Assembly (NCBI GenBank): GCA_905182515.1 | Contig: CAJJBW010000006.1 | Coordinates: 62,001 to 126,000, forward strand | Source: an uncultured Candidatus Poseidoniales archaeon | GTDB taxonomy: Archaea > Thermoplasmatota > Poseidoniia > Poseidoniales > Thalassarchaeaceae | Direction of reading: 5' to 3' | Length of the DNA stretch: 64,000 bases | Part shown: piece after piece, positions 16,800-25,813 of the stretch | How the letters are laid out: each line of letters starts with the position of its first letter | Position numbering within the stretch: position 1 is the first letter of the stretch | Notes under the pieces: model-generated | What the model saw: the letters and a program-made list of their open reading frames with translations, nothing else | Database searches by the model: none | Told to the model about the DNA's origin: nothing | Position numbers and translations under genes: made by a program

Positions 16800-17882
16800 A
16801 TGATGATGAAAGTTAATACAATAATATTTACTTTGATGATGTTAACAGTCCCTCTTGCAGGATGCAGTAGTGATGATAGTACTGCTGAAGTTCCTGGATG
16901 TACAAATGCAGATGCTAATAATTACAATGAAAATTCAACTATAGATGATGGATCATGTGATTATGATTTAGATGATGATGGAGTAAAAGATAGGTATGAA
17001 GTAGATGGGTGTACTGATAATACAGCTAATAATTATATGATTTCTGCTACTGATGAAGATGGATCATGTGATTATGATTTGGATGATGATGGGGTATTGG
17101 ATTTCAATGAGGTGCTTGGATGTACGGATTCTAATGCTAATAATCACAATTCAGACGCTACTGATGAAGACAATACATGTGATTATGATTTGGATGATGA
17201 TGGTATTTTGGATACCGACGAGATTCTAGGGTGTATGAATTCAACAGCTAATAATTACAATTCATATGCTACTGATGATGATGGATCATGTGATTATGAT
17301 TTAGATGATGATGGAGCCTCGGATTGGTTATTTATTGGAGATTCTGATATCGAAGGATGGGATACTTCACAATTTATAGATTCATCAAATATTGGATACG
17401 GCGGATCCATGTGTAGCGATACTCTTTCTTCTATCGATGAAGTATTAGAACAATATACTCCGACTCATGTTGTCATAGTTTGTGGAGAAAATGATTTATC
17501 AGAAGAAAGGACTGTTGAAGAAACTTTTGAAGACTTTCAAGCCATAATCAACAAAATAATCGGAAGTGGAGCCTCAGTGACTTATATGGGCACTAAACCA
17601 GAACCAGGAACTACAGAACTTCATGCTCAATACAGAGATTATGATAACCGTATTCAAGATTTTGCAGTAAACCTTGCAAATGATTCTTATGCTCCACTAA
17701 ATGTTGTCGATGTATCCCAAGGGTTTGAGGACATTGGAAATCCTAATTCATTGTACCAAGAAGATGAATTACACCTTTCTTTAGAGGGTTATGAATATTG
17801 GAATCAATGGCTTGTCCAAGTATCGAATGATTCAGAATGTATCATTTGGCAAAGTCAAGAATGCCGAGTAAGTATTGAATAA
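16800..17882 (+). CDS. Lipoprotein with acidic Cys repeats and C-terminal SGNH hydrolase
   Basis: A 360-residue exported protein. The signal peptide ends in lipobox LAGC. Residues 33-175 are four repeats of 37 residues, each combining the GC-T-x-A-x-NYN-x4-T-x-DGSC module with DLDDDG, a calcium-binding-type loop. The remainder is an SGNH/GDSL hydrolase: FIGDSDIEGW (block I serine), a glycine in NIGYGGS (block II), VCGENDL (block III asparagine) and DELHLSLEGY (block V Asp-His). Substrates of such enzymes include acetylated glycans and lipids. A TATA-like TTATAAAC lies about 25 nt before the ATG, so the message may be leaderless. Confidence 0.8.
   Translation: MMMKVNTIIFTLMMLTVPLAGCSSDDSTAEVPGCTNADANNYNENSTIDDGSCDYDLDDDGVKDRYEVDGCTDNTANNYMISATDEDGSCDYDLDDDGVLDFNEVLGCTDSNANNHNSDATDEDNTCDYDLDDDGILDTDEILGCMNSTANNYNSYATDDDGSCDYDLDDDGASDWLFIGDSDIEGWDTSQFIDSSNIGYGGSMCSDTLSSIDEVLEQYTPTHVVIVCGENDLSEERTVEETFEDFQAIINKIIGSGASVTYMGTKPEPGTTELHAQYRDYDNRIQDFAVNLANDSYAPLNVVDVSQGFEDIGNPNSLYQEDELHLSLEGYEYWNQWLVQVSNDSECIIWQSQECRVSIE
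16896..17324 (+). repeat. Four 111-bp in-frame tandem repeats
   Basis: Units begin at 16896, 17007, 17118 and 17229. Each encodes 37 residues, the last being cut short where the hydrolase domain starts. The segment encoding DGSCDYDLDDDG is nearly identical at DNA level in all copies and is dominated by GAT codons, so copy number may vary by slippage or recombination. Confidence 0.85.
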
Positions 17883-17915
17883 TTAATTATAATATTATAC
17901 TATGTTACAAGGTTT

Positions 17916-18065
17916 TTGGATTGGCATCCATTAAAAATAGGAGAGGAAAGATACAAATTAGTTCGTAATTGTGGATTGAAGATTAAGAGTGAAAATTGTC
18001 CAAATGTGGCAGTCGGGATTTGGCAGAAAGGAGGCCTTTTCGACATCAAGGCTAAGGCATCATGA
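17916..18065 (+). CDS. Possible small protein, TTG start, 49 residues
   Basis: An open frame of 50 codons with protein-like composition (it contains WHPLKIGEERYKLVRN and PNVAVGIWQKGGLFDIKAK). There is no ATG. A TTG at 17916 lies about 25 nt after a TATA-like run (TAATATTATAC), as for a leaderless start. Its stop overlaps the ATG of the next small frame by 4 nt. It could instead be a remnant of a longer lost gene. I do not recognise a family. Confidence 0.3.
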   Translation: MDWHPLKIGEERYKLVRNCGLKIKSENCPNVAVGIWQKGGLFDIKAKAS

Positions 18066-18223
18066 TTACAGCGTGTAATCAGTTTAGGTACGTAGAATTG
18101 TATACATTAGATGACATAAAAAAAACTAGAAGGATGTGGTTCTTCGTTACTCTCGGAATAACAGTTACAACCATTTTCTTCATTGCGCTATCAATTTATC
18201 TTGTGGTTATCTTCGCTAATTGA
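18062..18223 (+). CDS. Possible small single-helix membrane protein, 53 residues
   Basis: An ATG-started frame whose start overlaps the stop of the preceding small frame (ATGA), a coupling arrangement common in this genome. The first 24 residues are polar and end in KKTRR. The rest is one membrane helix (about residues 26-51) rich in T, I, F and V. The basic residues before the helix would keep the N-terminus inside. No family is recognised, and the gene is too short to be sure. Confidence 0.35.
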   Translation: MITACNQFRYVELYTLDDIKKTRRMWFFVTLGITVTTIFFIALSIYLVVIFAN

Positions 18224-18548
18224 AATGGTTTGTAGTGAGTCGTTACAGACGCTAGGGAATATTTCAGAAAAAGAATGGGTCTGCAAATAAAATATTCTTA
18301 TCAACGTGCCGCCAATGATATTTATCTGAAATATCTGTGGATATTCCTTCTTTGGCCTTCATGAAAATGTTTTACGAATCCATACTTTCTGATTGAGCAA
18401 ACATTTGTCCACATACATCATAATAGTTACACCGATGGCAATACGGATGAGGTTAAGGGTTGTTAATTCCATGCACTTCGTAACTCGAGGCGCTTTAGTA
18501 TATCTGCGTCATCTGCCCTACAGAATAATACCTACTATCTTATTCCGT
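18224..18548. other. Intergenic stretch, no gene seen
   Basis: About 325 nt between the small membrane frame and the convergent protease-like lipoprotein gene. I see no open frame, RNA gene or strong hairpin. Confidence 0.45.
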
Positions 18549-19664
18549 TTACCCTTCTTCACTATTGTTTGAGTGCTCAGGAATTATCATCAGCACGTCT
18601 TCAGCATGCTGCTGGAAGAATGTATCAAATTCTGATAGATATTCATTCTTGGTCTTGTTGAAATTCTTCTCAAATGCGGCATCAAAGCCTAATTCATCAA
18701 GTTCCTCATAGAATCCATCAAGGAATACCTCTACTCCTTCATTGTGGACTAAATATGCAATGAACCAAGCTCCAACATCATACGCATTTACTTGTGATGA
18801 ATATTCAAGTTGGTCTAATGAAACGTTTTGTGAATTGTAGTCATCCTGGGAAATTTCTAACTTGTGCTTCATTACATCTCTGAGATAGTTATCTCTTACG
18901 CCGTCCTGTGTAGAATACAATGACTGGGCCATGAACTCGGCTCCTCCTTCTGCGAACCAAGGTTTGTCTTTTCCACCCATTTTTGAATCTCTTTCACAAG
19001 TATCTCTGCTGTTTTCACTACATTCATCACTGATATGTGAATGTTGAAAAATATGGAAGTATTCGTGTAATGTTACTGGTTTGTAATCATCTTCTTCTGG
19101 ACTAGGGTACTTGGCAGACATAGTCATCATCATGAAATCATATTCGAGATAACTTCGCTTGAAAGTACTAATCGCAGCACCGCCATCATCGACATAATGG
19201 GTAAATATCTGGTAGTTTTCATTTGCACAATCCCATTCTTCATTCCAATTGGAATCGAGATCTTTGTGGCGTTCACAGTAAAAATCCTCCAATTCCTTAG
19301 CTGCATCTACGTCTTCACCTATGATATAGATTTCAACTGGCCCGTAGTTGCCCCATTCTGCAGCCCCTATGCTGTACCATTCGATTGTTAAGTTGAAGGT
19401 CTCATTAGAAACATCTGAAGTTTTGAAAATTTTCGGTTCAGCGCAAGTAACCACTCTCCACTCGAGTGTGCCCGTGGTCCCATCGGGACAGGTAATTGCA
19501 TTAGGTGAGATTTCAGGTTCGGAAGTAGAGCCTCCTGGATCTGAATTCGAGTTATCTCCGACATCATCAGGTTGAGAATCCGAGTCGTTACCATTACCGA
19601 CACATCCCGCAAGGAAACTGATAAGTAAGGTCATACAGAGTAGGGCGGCCAAGGGTTTCTTCAT
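18549..19664 (-). CDS. Lipoprotein with HExxH zinc-metalloprotease-like domain
   Basis: A 371-residue exported lipoprotein with lipobox LAGC, followed by an acidic, serine/asparagine-rich linker (about residues 22-55). The C-terminal domain contains LHEYFHIFQH with HExxH at residues 200-204, and about 35 residues later WFAEGGAEF, which supplies a glutamate as in gluzincin and peptidase-MA-like enzymes. Cysteine pairs around the active site (DECSENSRDTC) suggest a disulfide. It is likely a secreted zinc peptidase of unknown specificity. A sequence profile search would be needed to name the clan. Confidence 0.7.
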   Translation of the reverse strand: MKKPLAALLCMTLLISFLAGCVGNGNDSDSQPDDVGDNSNSDPGGSTSEPEISPNAITCPDGTTGTLEWRVVTCAEPKIFKTSDVSNETFNLTIEWYSIGAAEWGNYGPVEIYIIGEDVDAAKELEDFYCERHKDLDSNWNEEWDCANENYQIFTHYVDDGGAAISTFKRSYLEYDFMMMTMSAKYPSPEEDDYKPVTLHEYFHIFQHSHISDECSENSRDTCERDSKMGGKDKPWFAEGGAEFMAQSLYSTQDGVRDNYLRDVMKHKLEISQDDYNSQNVSLDQLEYSSQVNAYDVGAWFIAYLVHNEGVEVFLDGFYEELDELGFDAAFEKNFNKTKNEYLSEFDTFFQQHAEDVLMIIPEHSNNSEEG

Positions 19665-19929
19665 GGAATAGCCAAGAGGTTGATATTAATGAGCATTACA
19701 GATAACCCTCTCAATGTCTCCTTCTTCCGCATCTTCTTTGATTTCCATTAGACTCGGAAAAATACAAAAAGAATTCAGATGAATAATTCTCTATCTTCTA
19801 GACTTGTAAGAAACTGAATCAAACCATCTCTTCTCTTCTGGGGTTAATATTAACTCGATGAATTGCCATCTTATCTTCAAGTATCTCACGCAATATAGAG
19901 AATTTGAGATCAGTATACTAGAAACGCTT

Positions 19930-20592
19930 TCAATATGGAATTACTTTAAGTAAAACTGCAAAATAATGACACATATTCCCTCCAAGTACGAACAGGTGCC
20001 AGATAGCATGATTGAAAGGAATTCTCTCAGACAAGTAGAATACTACCCCAATTGAGTAGATTAAACCCCCTAGAATAATCAGACTCACGCCGTCCCACCC
20101 TACGGAATCAAACAAAGGTTTGATTGCAAAAATTGCAAGCCACCCCATTATGAGATATGGCGTTGCTGAGACGTAGTTAGGTACCTGACTATTCGTTATT
20201 CTGAGCGCGATCCCTGACACAGCACATCCCCAAATAAGAACAAAGAATACCCAACTGATCCATCCATTGAGACATATGATTATGAATGGCGTGTAAGAAC
20301 CCGCGATCAGCAAAAAAATTCCAATATGATCTGCAACTCTCATTTTATGTTTTAATTCTAAATTTGTAACGGCGTGATACAAGGTTGAACAAAGGTAGCA
20401 AGCGATCATACAAAGGCCGAAAGTCACGCTCGACCATAATTTCCACGGGTCCGCAGTTAGCAGTGCTTCTGAGGCAAGAAAGTACAGGCCCACTCCTGCG
20501 AGAATGACCCCGAATCCATGAGTAATGACATTCGCAAACTCTTCCCTAGGTGGGTAGTATGATGCGTGTAACATCTGAGATGAACCATCCAT
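19930..20592 (-). CDS. Hemolysin III / AdipoR-family membrane protein (TrhA-like)
   Basis: A seven-helix protein of 220 residues. PPREEFANVITHGFGVIL is the family's N-terminal EE-x-xN-x2-THG motif. STLYHAV, the following DHIGIFLLIAGSYTPF and, near the end, NHAIWHLFVLGGNMCHYFAV carry the conserved S-x3-H, D and H-x3-H residues that bind zinc in AdipoR-like proteins. These members of the CREST superfamily are implicated in membrane-energy or lipid homeostasis in bacteria. The frame can start at a TTG at 20595 but the ATG at 20592 is more likely. Confidence 0.88.
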   Translation of the reverse strand: MDGSSQMLHASYYPPREEFANVITHGFGVILAGVGLYFLASEALLTADPWKLWSSVTFGLCMIACYLCSTLYHAVTNLELKHKMRVADHIGIFLLIAGSYTPFIIICLNGWISWVFFVLIWGCAVSGIALRITNSQVPNYVSATPYLIMGWLAIFAIKPLFDSVGWDGVSLIILGGLIYSIGVVFYLSERIPFNHAIWHLFVLGGNMCHYFAVLLKVIPY

Positions 20593-20712
20593 CAATAGAA
20601 CCTTGATGGGCGGAAATAACTAGAGTATATAATTTTTAAGAAATTCCCCTTAATTAGGGTAATCTAAGTTTTTATCAAAATAGTCATAAGGAGATTTGAT
20701 TAGGTATGAAAC

Positions 20713-21621
20713 ATGAAGGTTGCAGTTATTCAGATGGCACCAGTTTTTCTCAATAAAATGGCAACTTGGGATAAATTAAAAAAAATGATTTCTGAAGCTG
20801 CTGAAAATGGAGCAAAAGTAATCACATGGGGAGAAACACTAATTCCAGGATATCCAGCTTGGTTGGATTTAACAGATTCCGCTGCGTGGAATAATCCTGC
20901 CCAAAAAAGAGCTTACTCAACATACGTTAGAGAATCTGTAAGCATGGAAGGCCCGATTGTAGCTGAAATGTGCGAGGTTGCTAAAAATTTCGGTTTGATT
21001 TTGATGGGCGGTATACTTGAAGGCGATGGAGGCGGGAGCGTATATTGCACTTTGATTACTATTGGTTCGTATGGCGAGGTATTAGGGCGTCATAGAAAGA
21101 TTAAGACTACATTTAACGAACGATTGGTTTGGGCTGATGCTACTGATGTGAATGATTTGAAAACTTATGATACACCAGAGGGTAAAATTGGTGGATTGAA
21201 CTGTTGGGAAAATTGGATACCATTAGCTAGAGCAGCCTTACATAAACAGGGAGAAATGATTCATGTAGCAGTTTGGCCTGGTTCTTACAGTTTAACAAAA
21301 GATCTCTCGAGATTCATGGCTTTAGAAGGCCGAAGTTGGATTTTATCTGCATGTGGAACTTTAATGGGTGAAGATTTTGAGAAATTAACGGAGGAGGATT
21401 TTCCCATGCGAGATACCATGGTAGGAGCAGGTAATTTACACACAGGTGGCTCAATAATTGTTAATCCCAAAGGAGAGGTCGTAGCTGGCCCGTTACCGGA
21501 TTATGAAGAAGGAATATTATATGCTGATATTGACAAAAGAACTGTATTAGAAGAGCGTCAAAATTTTGATTATAGTGGCCATTATGGTAGACCTGATCTT
21601 CTTAGATTAGAATGGGATTAA
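20713..21621 (+). CDS. Carbon-nitrogen hydrolase (nitrilase family)
   Basis: A nitrilase-superfamily enzyme of 302 residues. The catalytic triad is visible: Glu41 (WGETLIPGYP), Lys129 (HRKIKTTFNER) and Cys164 (GLNCWENW). The GYPAW and CWENW contexts are those of true nitrilases or cyanide hydratase-like members rather than amidases, although this is a judgement from short motifs. AAGGAG lies about 20 nt upstream and a TATA-like GTATATAATT about 90 nt upstream. An out-of-frame ATG lies at 20706. The substrate is likely an organic nitrile or a similar C-N compound. Confidence 0.85.
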   Translation: MKVAVIQMAPVFLNKMATWDKLKKMISEAAENGAKVITWGETLIPGYPAWLDLTDSAAWNNPAQKRAYSTYVRESVSMEGPIVAEMCEVAKNFGLILMGGILEGDGGGSVYCTLITIGSYGEVLGRHRKIKTTFNERLVWADATDVNDLKTYDTPEGKIGGLNCWENWIPLARAALHKQGEMIHVAVWPGSYSLTKDLSRFMALEGRSWILSACGTLMGEDFEKLTEEDFPMRDTMVGAGNLHTGGSIIVNPKGEVVAGPLPDYEEGILYADIDKRTVLEERQNFDYSGHYGRPDLLRLEWD

Positions 21622-21823
21622 CCAGACGTGGACACATGGACGTCCGTAAAATCATACTTGACTAAAACCAAATTGAGAATATAACGAATTGGAACTATCA
21701 TAATTCACTGGTTTCACCGCCACTTCTTGGCCATCCATCCATTCATCCTTTATTGAATTGATATAATATGGCGTTATTCCTAAGTACAAATAATATAGAA
21801 TGGAATATATCTGAAGGCTTTTT

Positions 21824-23620
21824 ATGAGTACAGGTTATACGCCGATAGTATGCCCGCCAAACATGTCTCTTGCACCCACTGATTACAACTTCGGAATATC
21901 AACAAACTATTCGTTCGCCAGCACAATTTCGTGTTCCGACGAAGAAGCTCGGAAAATGTATGTACGCGCCTTTGGCCACATGTTGAACTACAACCATGAA
22001 GAAGCGATCGCATGTTTCAGCAAGTGCACTGAACTAGACCCAACTTGCGCCATGGCATGGTGGGGCATAGCGTATTGTGTTTCTTCTAACTATAATTGGA
22101 CTCCAGGATTTGCATCAGGATACGACCCAATACAGCAAGCTATTTCACTAAAAGATGGTTGTACGGAACTGGAACAAGATCTCATAGATGCACTTGCTGA
22201 GCGCCACTCAGAAGCTGCTCGAGATGCAGCTAACCCTGCAGAACTCAACATGGGAAACTCGCCGGAGCTAAATATTGCATTTGCACATGCTATGGCCCCT
22301 CTTTATGAAAAATACAATGGTAACTTAGACGTTGCAGCAATCTATGTAGAAGCTTTGATGAATCTTAATGCTTGGCAATTATGGAATAAAGATACAAAAA
22401 CTGGCGTAATTACTCCTCTAGATGATAATACACTACTATGTATTCAGGTTATGGAAGAGGCTTTTGAAACTGTAGAAGGAGCCAGAGAACACGTAGCGCT
22501 TTGTCATTTGTACTGTCACGCATTAGAACTCTCCCCGTATCCTGAGAAAGCTTTGCCGGCTGCTGACGTGCTCCGTACGCTTATGCCTGGAATGGGCCAC
22601 CTAGTACACATGCCCTCTCATATCGATGCATGGGTTGGCCAATGGAAAGAAGCAATAGAATGTAATATTGCTGCCGTAGAGGCAGATGATAGATATGTCG
22701 AGCTCAGTGGTAATGAATCTCAGTTCTACAAGTTTTATCGTATGCATAATCACCATTTTATAGTCTGGTGCGCCATGTTCGAAGGGCAGTATGAAACAGC
22801 ACTCAAATATGCACGAAAAGCAGTGGCAACACTTCCTGCTGGAGATAAGGACTCAGGAGTACAATTCATGCTTGCTGGGATCATTCCAATGGGTGCTATC
22901 TTCCTTGAATCCTATGTCACCATGCCGTGGCATGTCATGATTCGATTTGGAAAGTGGGATGAAATAATAAATGAGCCATTGCATACAGACAAAGATGTTT
23001 TTCCTGCAGCCATCGCAACACAACACTATGCACGTGGAGTAGCTTTTGCATCAAAGGGAATGGTCGCAGAAGCGGAAAATGAACAGATTTTATTTACCGA
23101 TTCGCTTCAGAACCCAGCTCTTGCGGGCCGCGTGTTGCACAATAATTTGATGTATCAAGATCCAAAGGATGGCCCTTGTATTTTATTAGTTAATTCGGCT
23201 GTTTTGGCTGGAGAAATAGAATATCGCAAACAGTTCCAATCTAAGGCAAGAGGAGATGGTGCTGATTTTACAGTAGCCTTTAACCATCTACGCAATGGTG
23301 TGGATCTCTCTCTCAATCTCGCCTATAACGAACCTTGGGGGCAGATGCAGCCTGTCCGCCACATCCTTGGTGCATTGCTACACGAACAAGGAGAATTTGA
23401 AGAAGCAGAAGCCGTCTATCGTGCTGACATCAAACTATGGAAGGACAACATGTGGGGCTTGTTAGGCCTCAAACTATGCCTAGAAGCGCGCGGCGATTCC
23501 CCAACGGAACTTGCTGAAGTTACTGCATTATTCAAAAAGCGTAGTTCACGTGCAGACATCGTCCCAGCAAAAACTTGTTTCTGTGCACAAGATAGTATTG
23601 ACAATAGTTGCTGTGATTGA
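21824..23620 (+). CDS. Tetratricopeptide repeat protein, TTC38-like
   Basis: A 598-residue soluble, mostly helical protein. The clear TPR-like unit is AFGHMLNYNHEEAIACFSKCTELDPTC (residues of about 49-75), followed by AMAWWGIAYCVSSNYN. Later helices show HMPSHIDAWVGQWKEAIECN and EQGEFEEAEAVYRADIKLWKDN. The MPSHI element and the overall length resemble bacterial TPR proteins related to TTC38. The C-terminus ends in a cysteine cluster (TCFCAQDSIDNSCCD). It follows the nitrilase gene by about 200 nt, but nothing ties their functions. The role is unknown. Confidence 0.7.
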   Translation: MSTGYTPIVCPPNMSLAPTDYNFGISTNYSFASTISCSDEEARKMYVRAFGHMLNYNHEEAIACFSKCTELDPTCAMAWWGIAYCVSSNYNWTPGFASGYDPIQQAISLKDGCTELEQDLIDALAERHSEAARDAANPAELNMGNSPELNIAFAHAMAPLYEKYNGNLDVAAIYVEALMNLNAWQLWNKDTKTGVITPLDDNTLLCIQVMEEAFETVEGAREHVALCHLYCHALELSPYPEKALPAADVLRTLMPGMGHLVHMPSHIDAWVGQWKEAIECNIAAVEADDRYVELSGNESQFYKFYRMHNHHFIVWCAMFEGQYETALKYARKAVATLPAGDKDSGVQFMLAGIIPMGAIFLESYVTMPWHVMIRFGKWDEIINEPLHTDKDVFPAAIATQHYARGVAFASKGMVAEAENEQILFTDSLQNPALAGRVLHNNLMYQDPKDGPCILLVNSAVLAGEIEYRKQFQSKARGDGADFTVAFNHLRNGVDLSLNLAYNEPWGQMQPVRHILGALLHEQGEFEEAEAVYRADIKLWKDNMWGLLGLKLCLEARGDSPTELAEVTALFKKRSSRADIVPAKTCFCAQDSIDNSCCD

Positions 23621-23875
23621 GTCAGATACAGTCATACGATTAAGTATCATTTGATTTTTTAGTAACTCAATATAGTTATAATAAAACTAAAAGATATCTT
23701 ATAAGAAGCATATTATTGATAATTTATATTTGTATTTGATTATCACGGGAAACTTCTACATTTGACAAGTATATTATTGGCAAGGTCAAGGGTTGAATTT
23801 TTTTTTTATTTTAAATAATTGTTTCCAAATATCATTTTATCAATAAGCATTCTAATCATAACCATAAAGTTAGTT

Positions 23876-24076
23876 TTATTGTGTTTCGATGTGTTCTTCG
23901 TACCATTGATAGCAGGGGATTAGCCAAAATATTGAGCAGAGCGCTAGAGGTAGTGCTACACCTTGATAGTAATACATCGGGTCGTCTGTGAATAAATATA
24001 GGAAACTCAATACCAATGGTTGGTTTACTACCCATCCAAATAACGGGCGCAGGGCTACCTTTGATGTCAGTAGCAT
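23876..24076 (-). CDS. Possible small two-helix membrane protein, 66 residues
   Basis: An ATG-started frame encoding two hydrophobic helices: PLFGWVVNQPLVLSFLYLF and GVALPLALCSIFWLIPCYQW. They are joined by an acidic loop, TDDPMYYYQ, with a polar tail. Composition is that of a genuine membrane protein, and a competing frame on the same strand (23856-24092) is less protein-like. The flanking 255 nt and 235 nt hold no other gene. No family is recognised. Confidence 0.45.
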   Translation of the reverse strand: MLLTSKVALRPLFGWVVNQPLVLSFLYLFTDDPMYYYQGVALPLALCSIFWLIPCYQWYEEHIETQ

Positions 24077-24311
24077 AACGGGCCCGCGCCAATTATACTG
24101 CTTAAGAATCTATCTTGACATTGAAGGACCTATTCTCAAGGTTTGGTAGGGAGATTATTATCGCCTATTCATTCTAAAAACAAGATGTGCGCCTCATGTT
24201 CTCACCATATCTCATTGAAGTAATTTTGCAATACTGTCATGCGCTTTGGATTGTAATATAGTAGTTATTTTAATATTAAACATATATGATAATTTTAAAA
24301 TTACTATGAAA

Positions 24312-25565
24312 TCAAAATGAGTCCAATCTTGTTTGTTCCTGGTGCTTGACAAACCAAGAATTTTTCAATTCGTTAGGGGATGATATAATTTTTGATAAAT
24401 GATCTACTGCAAAATTTAATGAATCAAAGATTTTAGGTTGTTGGTTCATTGCATCTCGTACTGTTTCTCTAATGAGCCACACTCCAACGGGAGCCCAATA
24501 ACCTGGACCTATGTCTCTCCAAACAAGACACGATGCCGACTTTCTGACTTTATTTAATGACTCCAATACCCCAAGTTTTGCTGCATAATATGCACCAGTC
24601 ACATTACTGGCATAGTCAGTTCGCGGAAAAACATCCTCCCAATCGGTCTTGACTTCAACAAATTGTTGTAATGTTTTTGATGGTTGATTGGATTCAGACC
24701 ATAGTGACCCCTCAGTCCAATTTTCGATCATCTGATATGCCCAAATTCCTGGTGTTAATATAATATAGAATGAATTATCTAAATATGTTGACGTATAAAC
24801 AAGGGTCTTATCTATAGAGTTATAATCTCTTATTTTTTCCCATAAATTCTTGCTTATCATATCATCAGTAGCTGTAATACTCCATCTTGTAGGGACTAGT
24901 TTTCTATCCTCTTTTTTCCCCAATAAACCAGTAGATAGCAGTCTCGAAATATGTGATTCCCCAATAGATGATATTCCTAATTCTTTGATGGCGTCATTAG
25001 TTAAGAGGTCAGTCTCTTCGACTATTGAATCCACTTTCCGTGGAATGTGTGAATTACCAATAATTTCTGCCCTAAGTACCTCTCCAGTTTGACCTAAGGG
25101 TGTACTCATTGTATCAAAACTAGGGGTTCCATTTAATTTCACTTTCTTCGCAAAATTCATTTCGATGTCAACAGATTTACTAGCCATTGCAATTTCTTGA
25201 GTTGTCTGTAGAATTTTGGTAGGGGTCAGGGGACTAGAAATTTTTGCTTTACTACTTCCAGTTATAAGATTAGAATGCCTAATAGCGACTTCTTCAATAT
25301 TTCTTCCAAACAAATCTGCAGGATCACCAGTTATATGATTATTGAACTCTTCATTTTTCAGAGACCAAAATGCACTAGGGCCCACCCTTACATCTGGGTA
25401 TCCATATCGTCCGATAAATACAGAAGGAGGGCTCGGGCCAACCATTTCATCAAAAGCACTTATTTCATAAGTAGGGAGTTTTTTACTCACTTGAGATAAT
25501 AATGGGCAGGGATTAATTCCACACATACTGCGAACACCCCTACAATCTATACACTCGGGGAACAT
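24312..25565 (-). CDS. nreA: Archaeal DNA repair protein NreA
   Basis: A 417-residue protein that fits the archaeal Nre family. The N-terminus is a four-cysteine zinc motif at residues 5, 8, 15 and 20 (CIDC ... C ... C). FIGRYGYPDVRVGP and the later YFG-like ILTPGIWAYQM and WRDIGPGYWAPVGVWLIRE segments are typical. The last seven residues are QTRLDSF, a PCNA-interacting (PIP) motif of the form QxxLxxF, as known for NreA. The role is protection from DNA damage together with the sliding clamp. It is transcribed alone, with AT-rich DNA on both sides. Confidence 0.9.
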   Translation of the reverse strand: MFPECIDCRGVRSMCGINPCPLLSQVSKKLPTYEISAFDEMVGPSPPSVFIGRYGYPDVRVGPSAFWSLKNEEFNNHITGDPADLFGRNIEEVAIRHSNLITGSSKAKISSPLTPTKILQTTQEIAMASKSVDIEMNFAKKVKLNGTPSFDTMSTPLGQTGEVLRAEIIGNSHIPRKVDSIVEETDLLTNDAIKELGISSIGESHISRLLSTGLLGKKEDRKLVPTRWSITATDDMISKNLWEKIRDYNSIDKTLVYTSTYLDNSFYIILTPGIWAYQMIENWTEGSLWSESNQPSKTLQQFVEVKTDWEDVFPRTDYASNVTGAYYAAKLGVLESLNKVRKSASCLVWRDIGPGYWAPVGVWLIRETVRDAMNQQPKIFDSLNFAVDHLSKIISSPNELKNSWFVKHQEQTRLDSF

Positions 25566-25813
25566 TAGACAGAGGATAGAATTGATTGCACTTTAGTATA
25601 CTGGAAGTCTTACATCGATATTTACGTTTTTTATCAAAAAAATGTCTGGCTAAACCACAAGTAATTCTCATGGCCCTAAATCTATAAAAAATATCTAATT
25701 GAAAGTGAAATTAATATAAGATTTAGACATATTCCTTATTAAATTAAATTGGTTAAGTGCCAAATATTTCCGGTAATTTTTACTTAGAAATATACCTTTT
25801 GTACAATGATACT

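Noticed and set aside
23621-24311. Possible mobile-element remnant in a gene-poor AT-rich gap
   Set aside because: No transposase-like frame and no terminal inverted repeats were seen; only one possible small membrane gene is supported.
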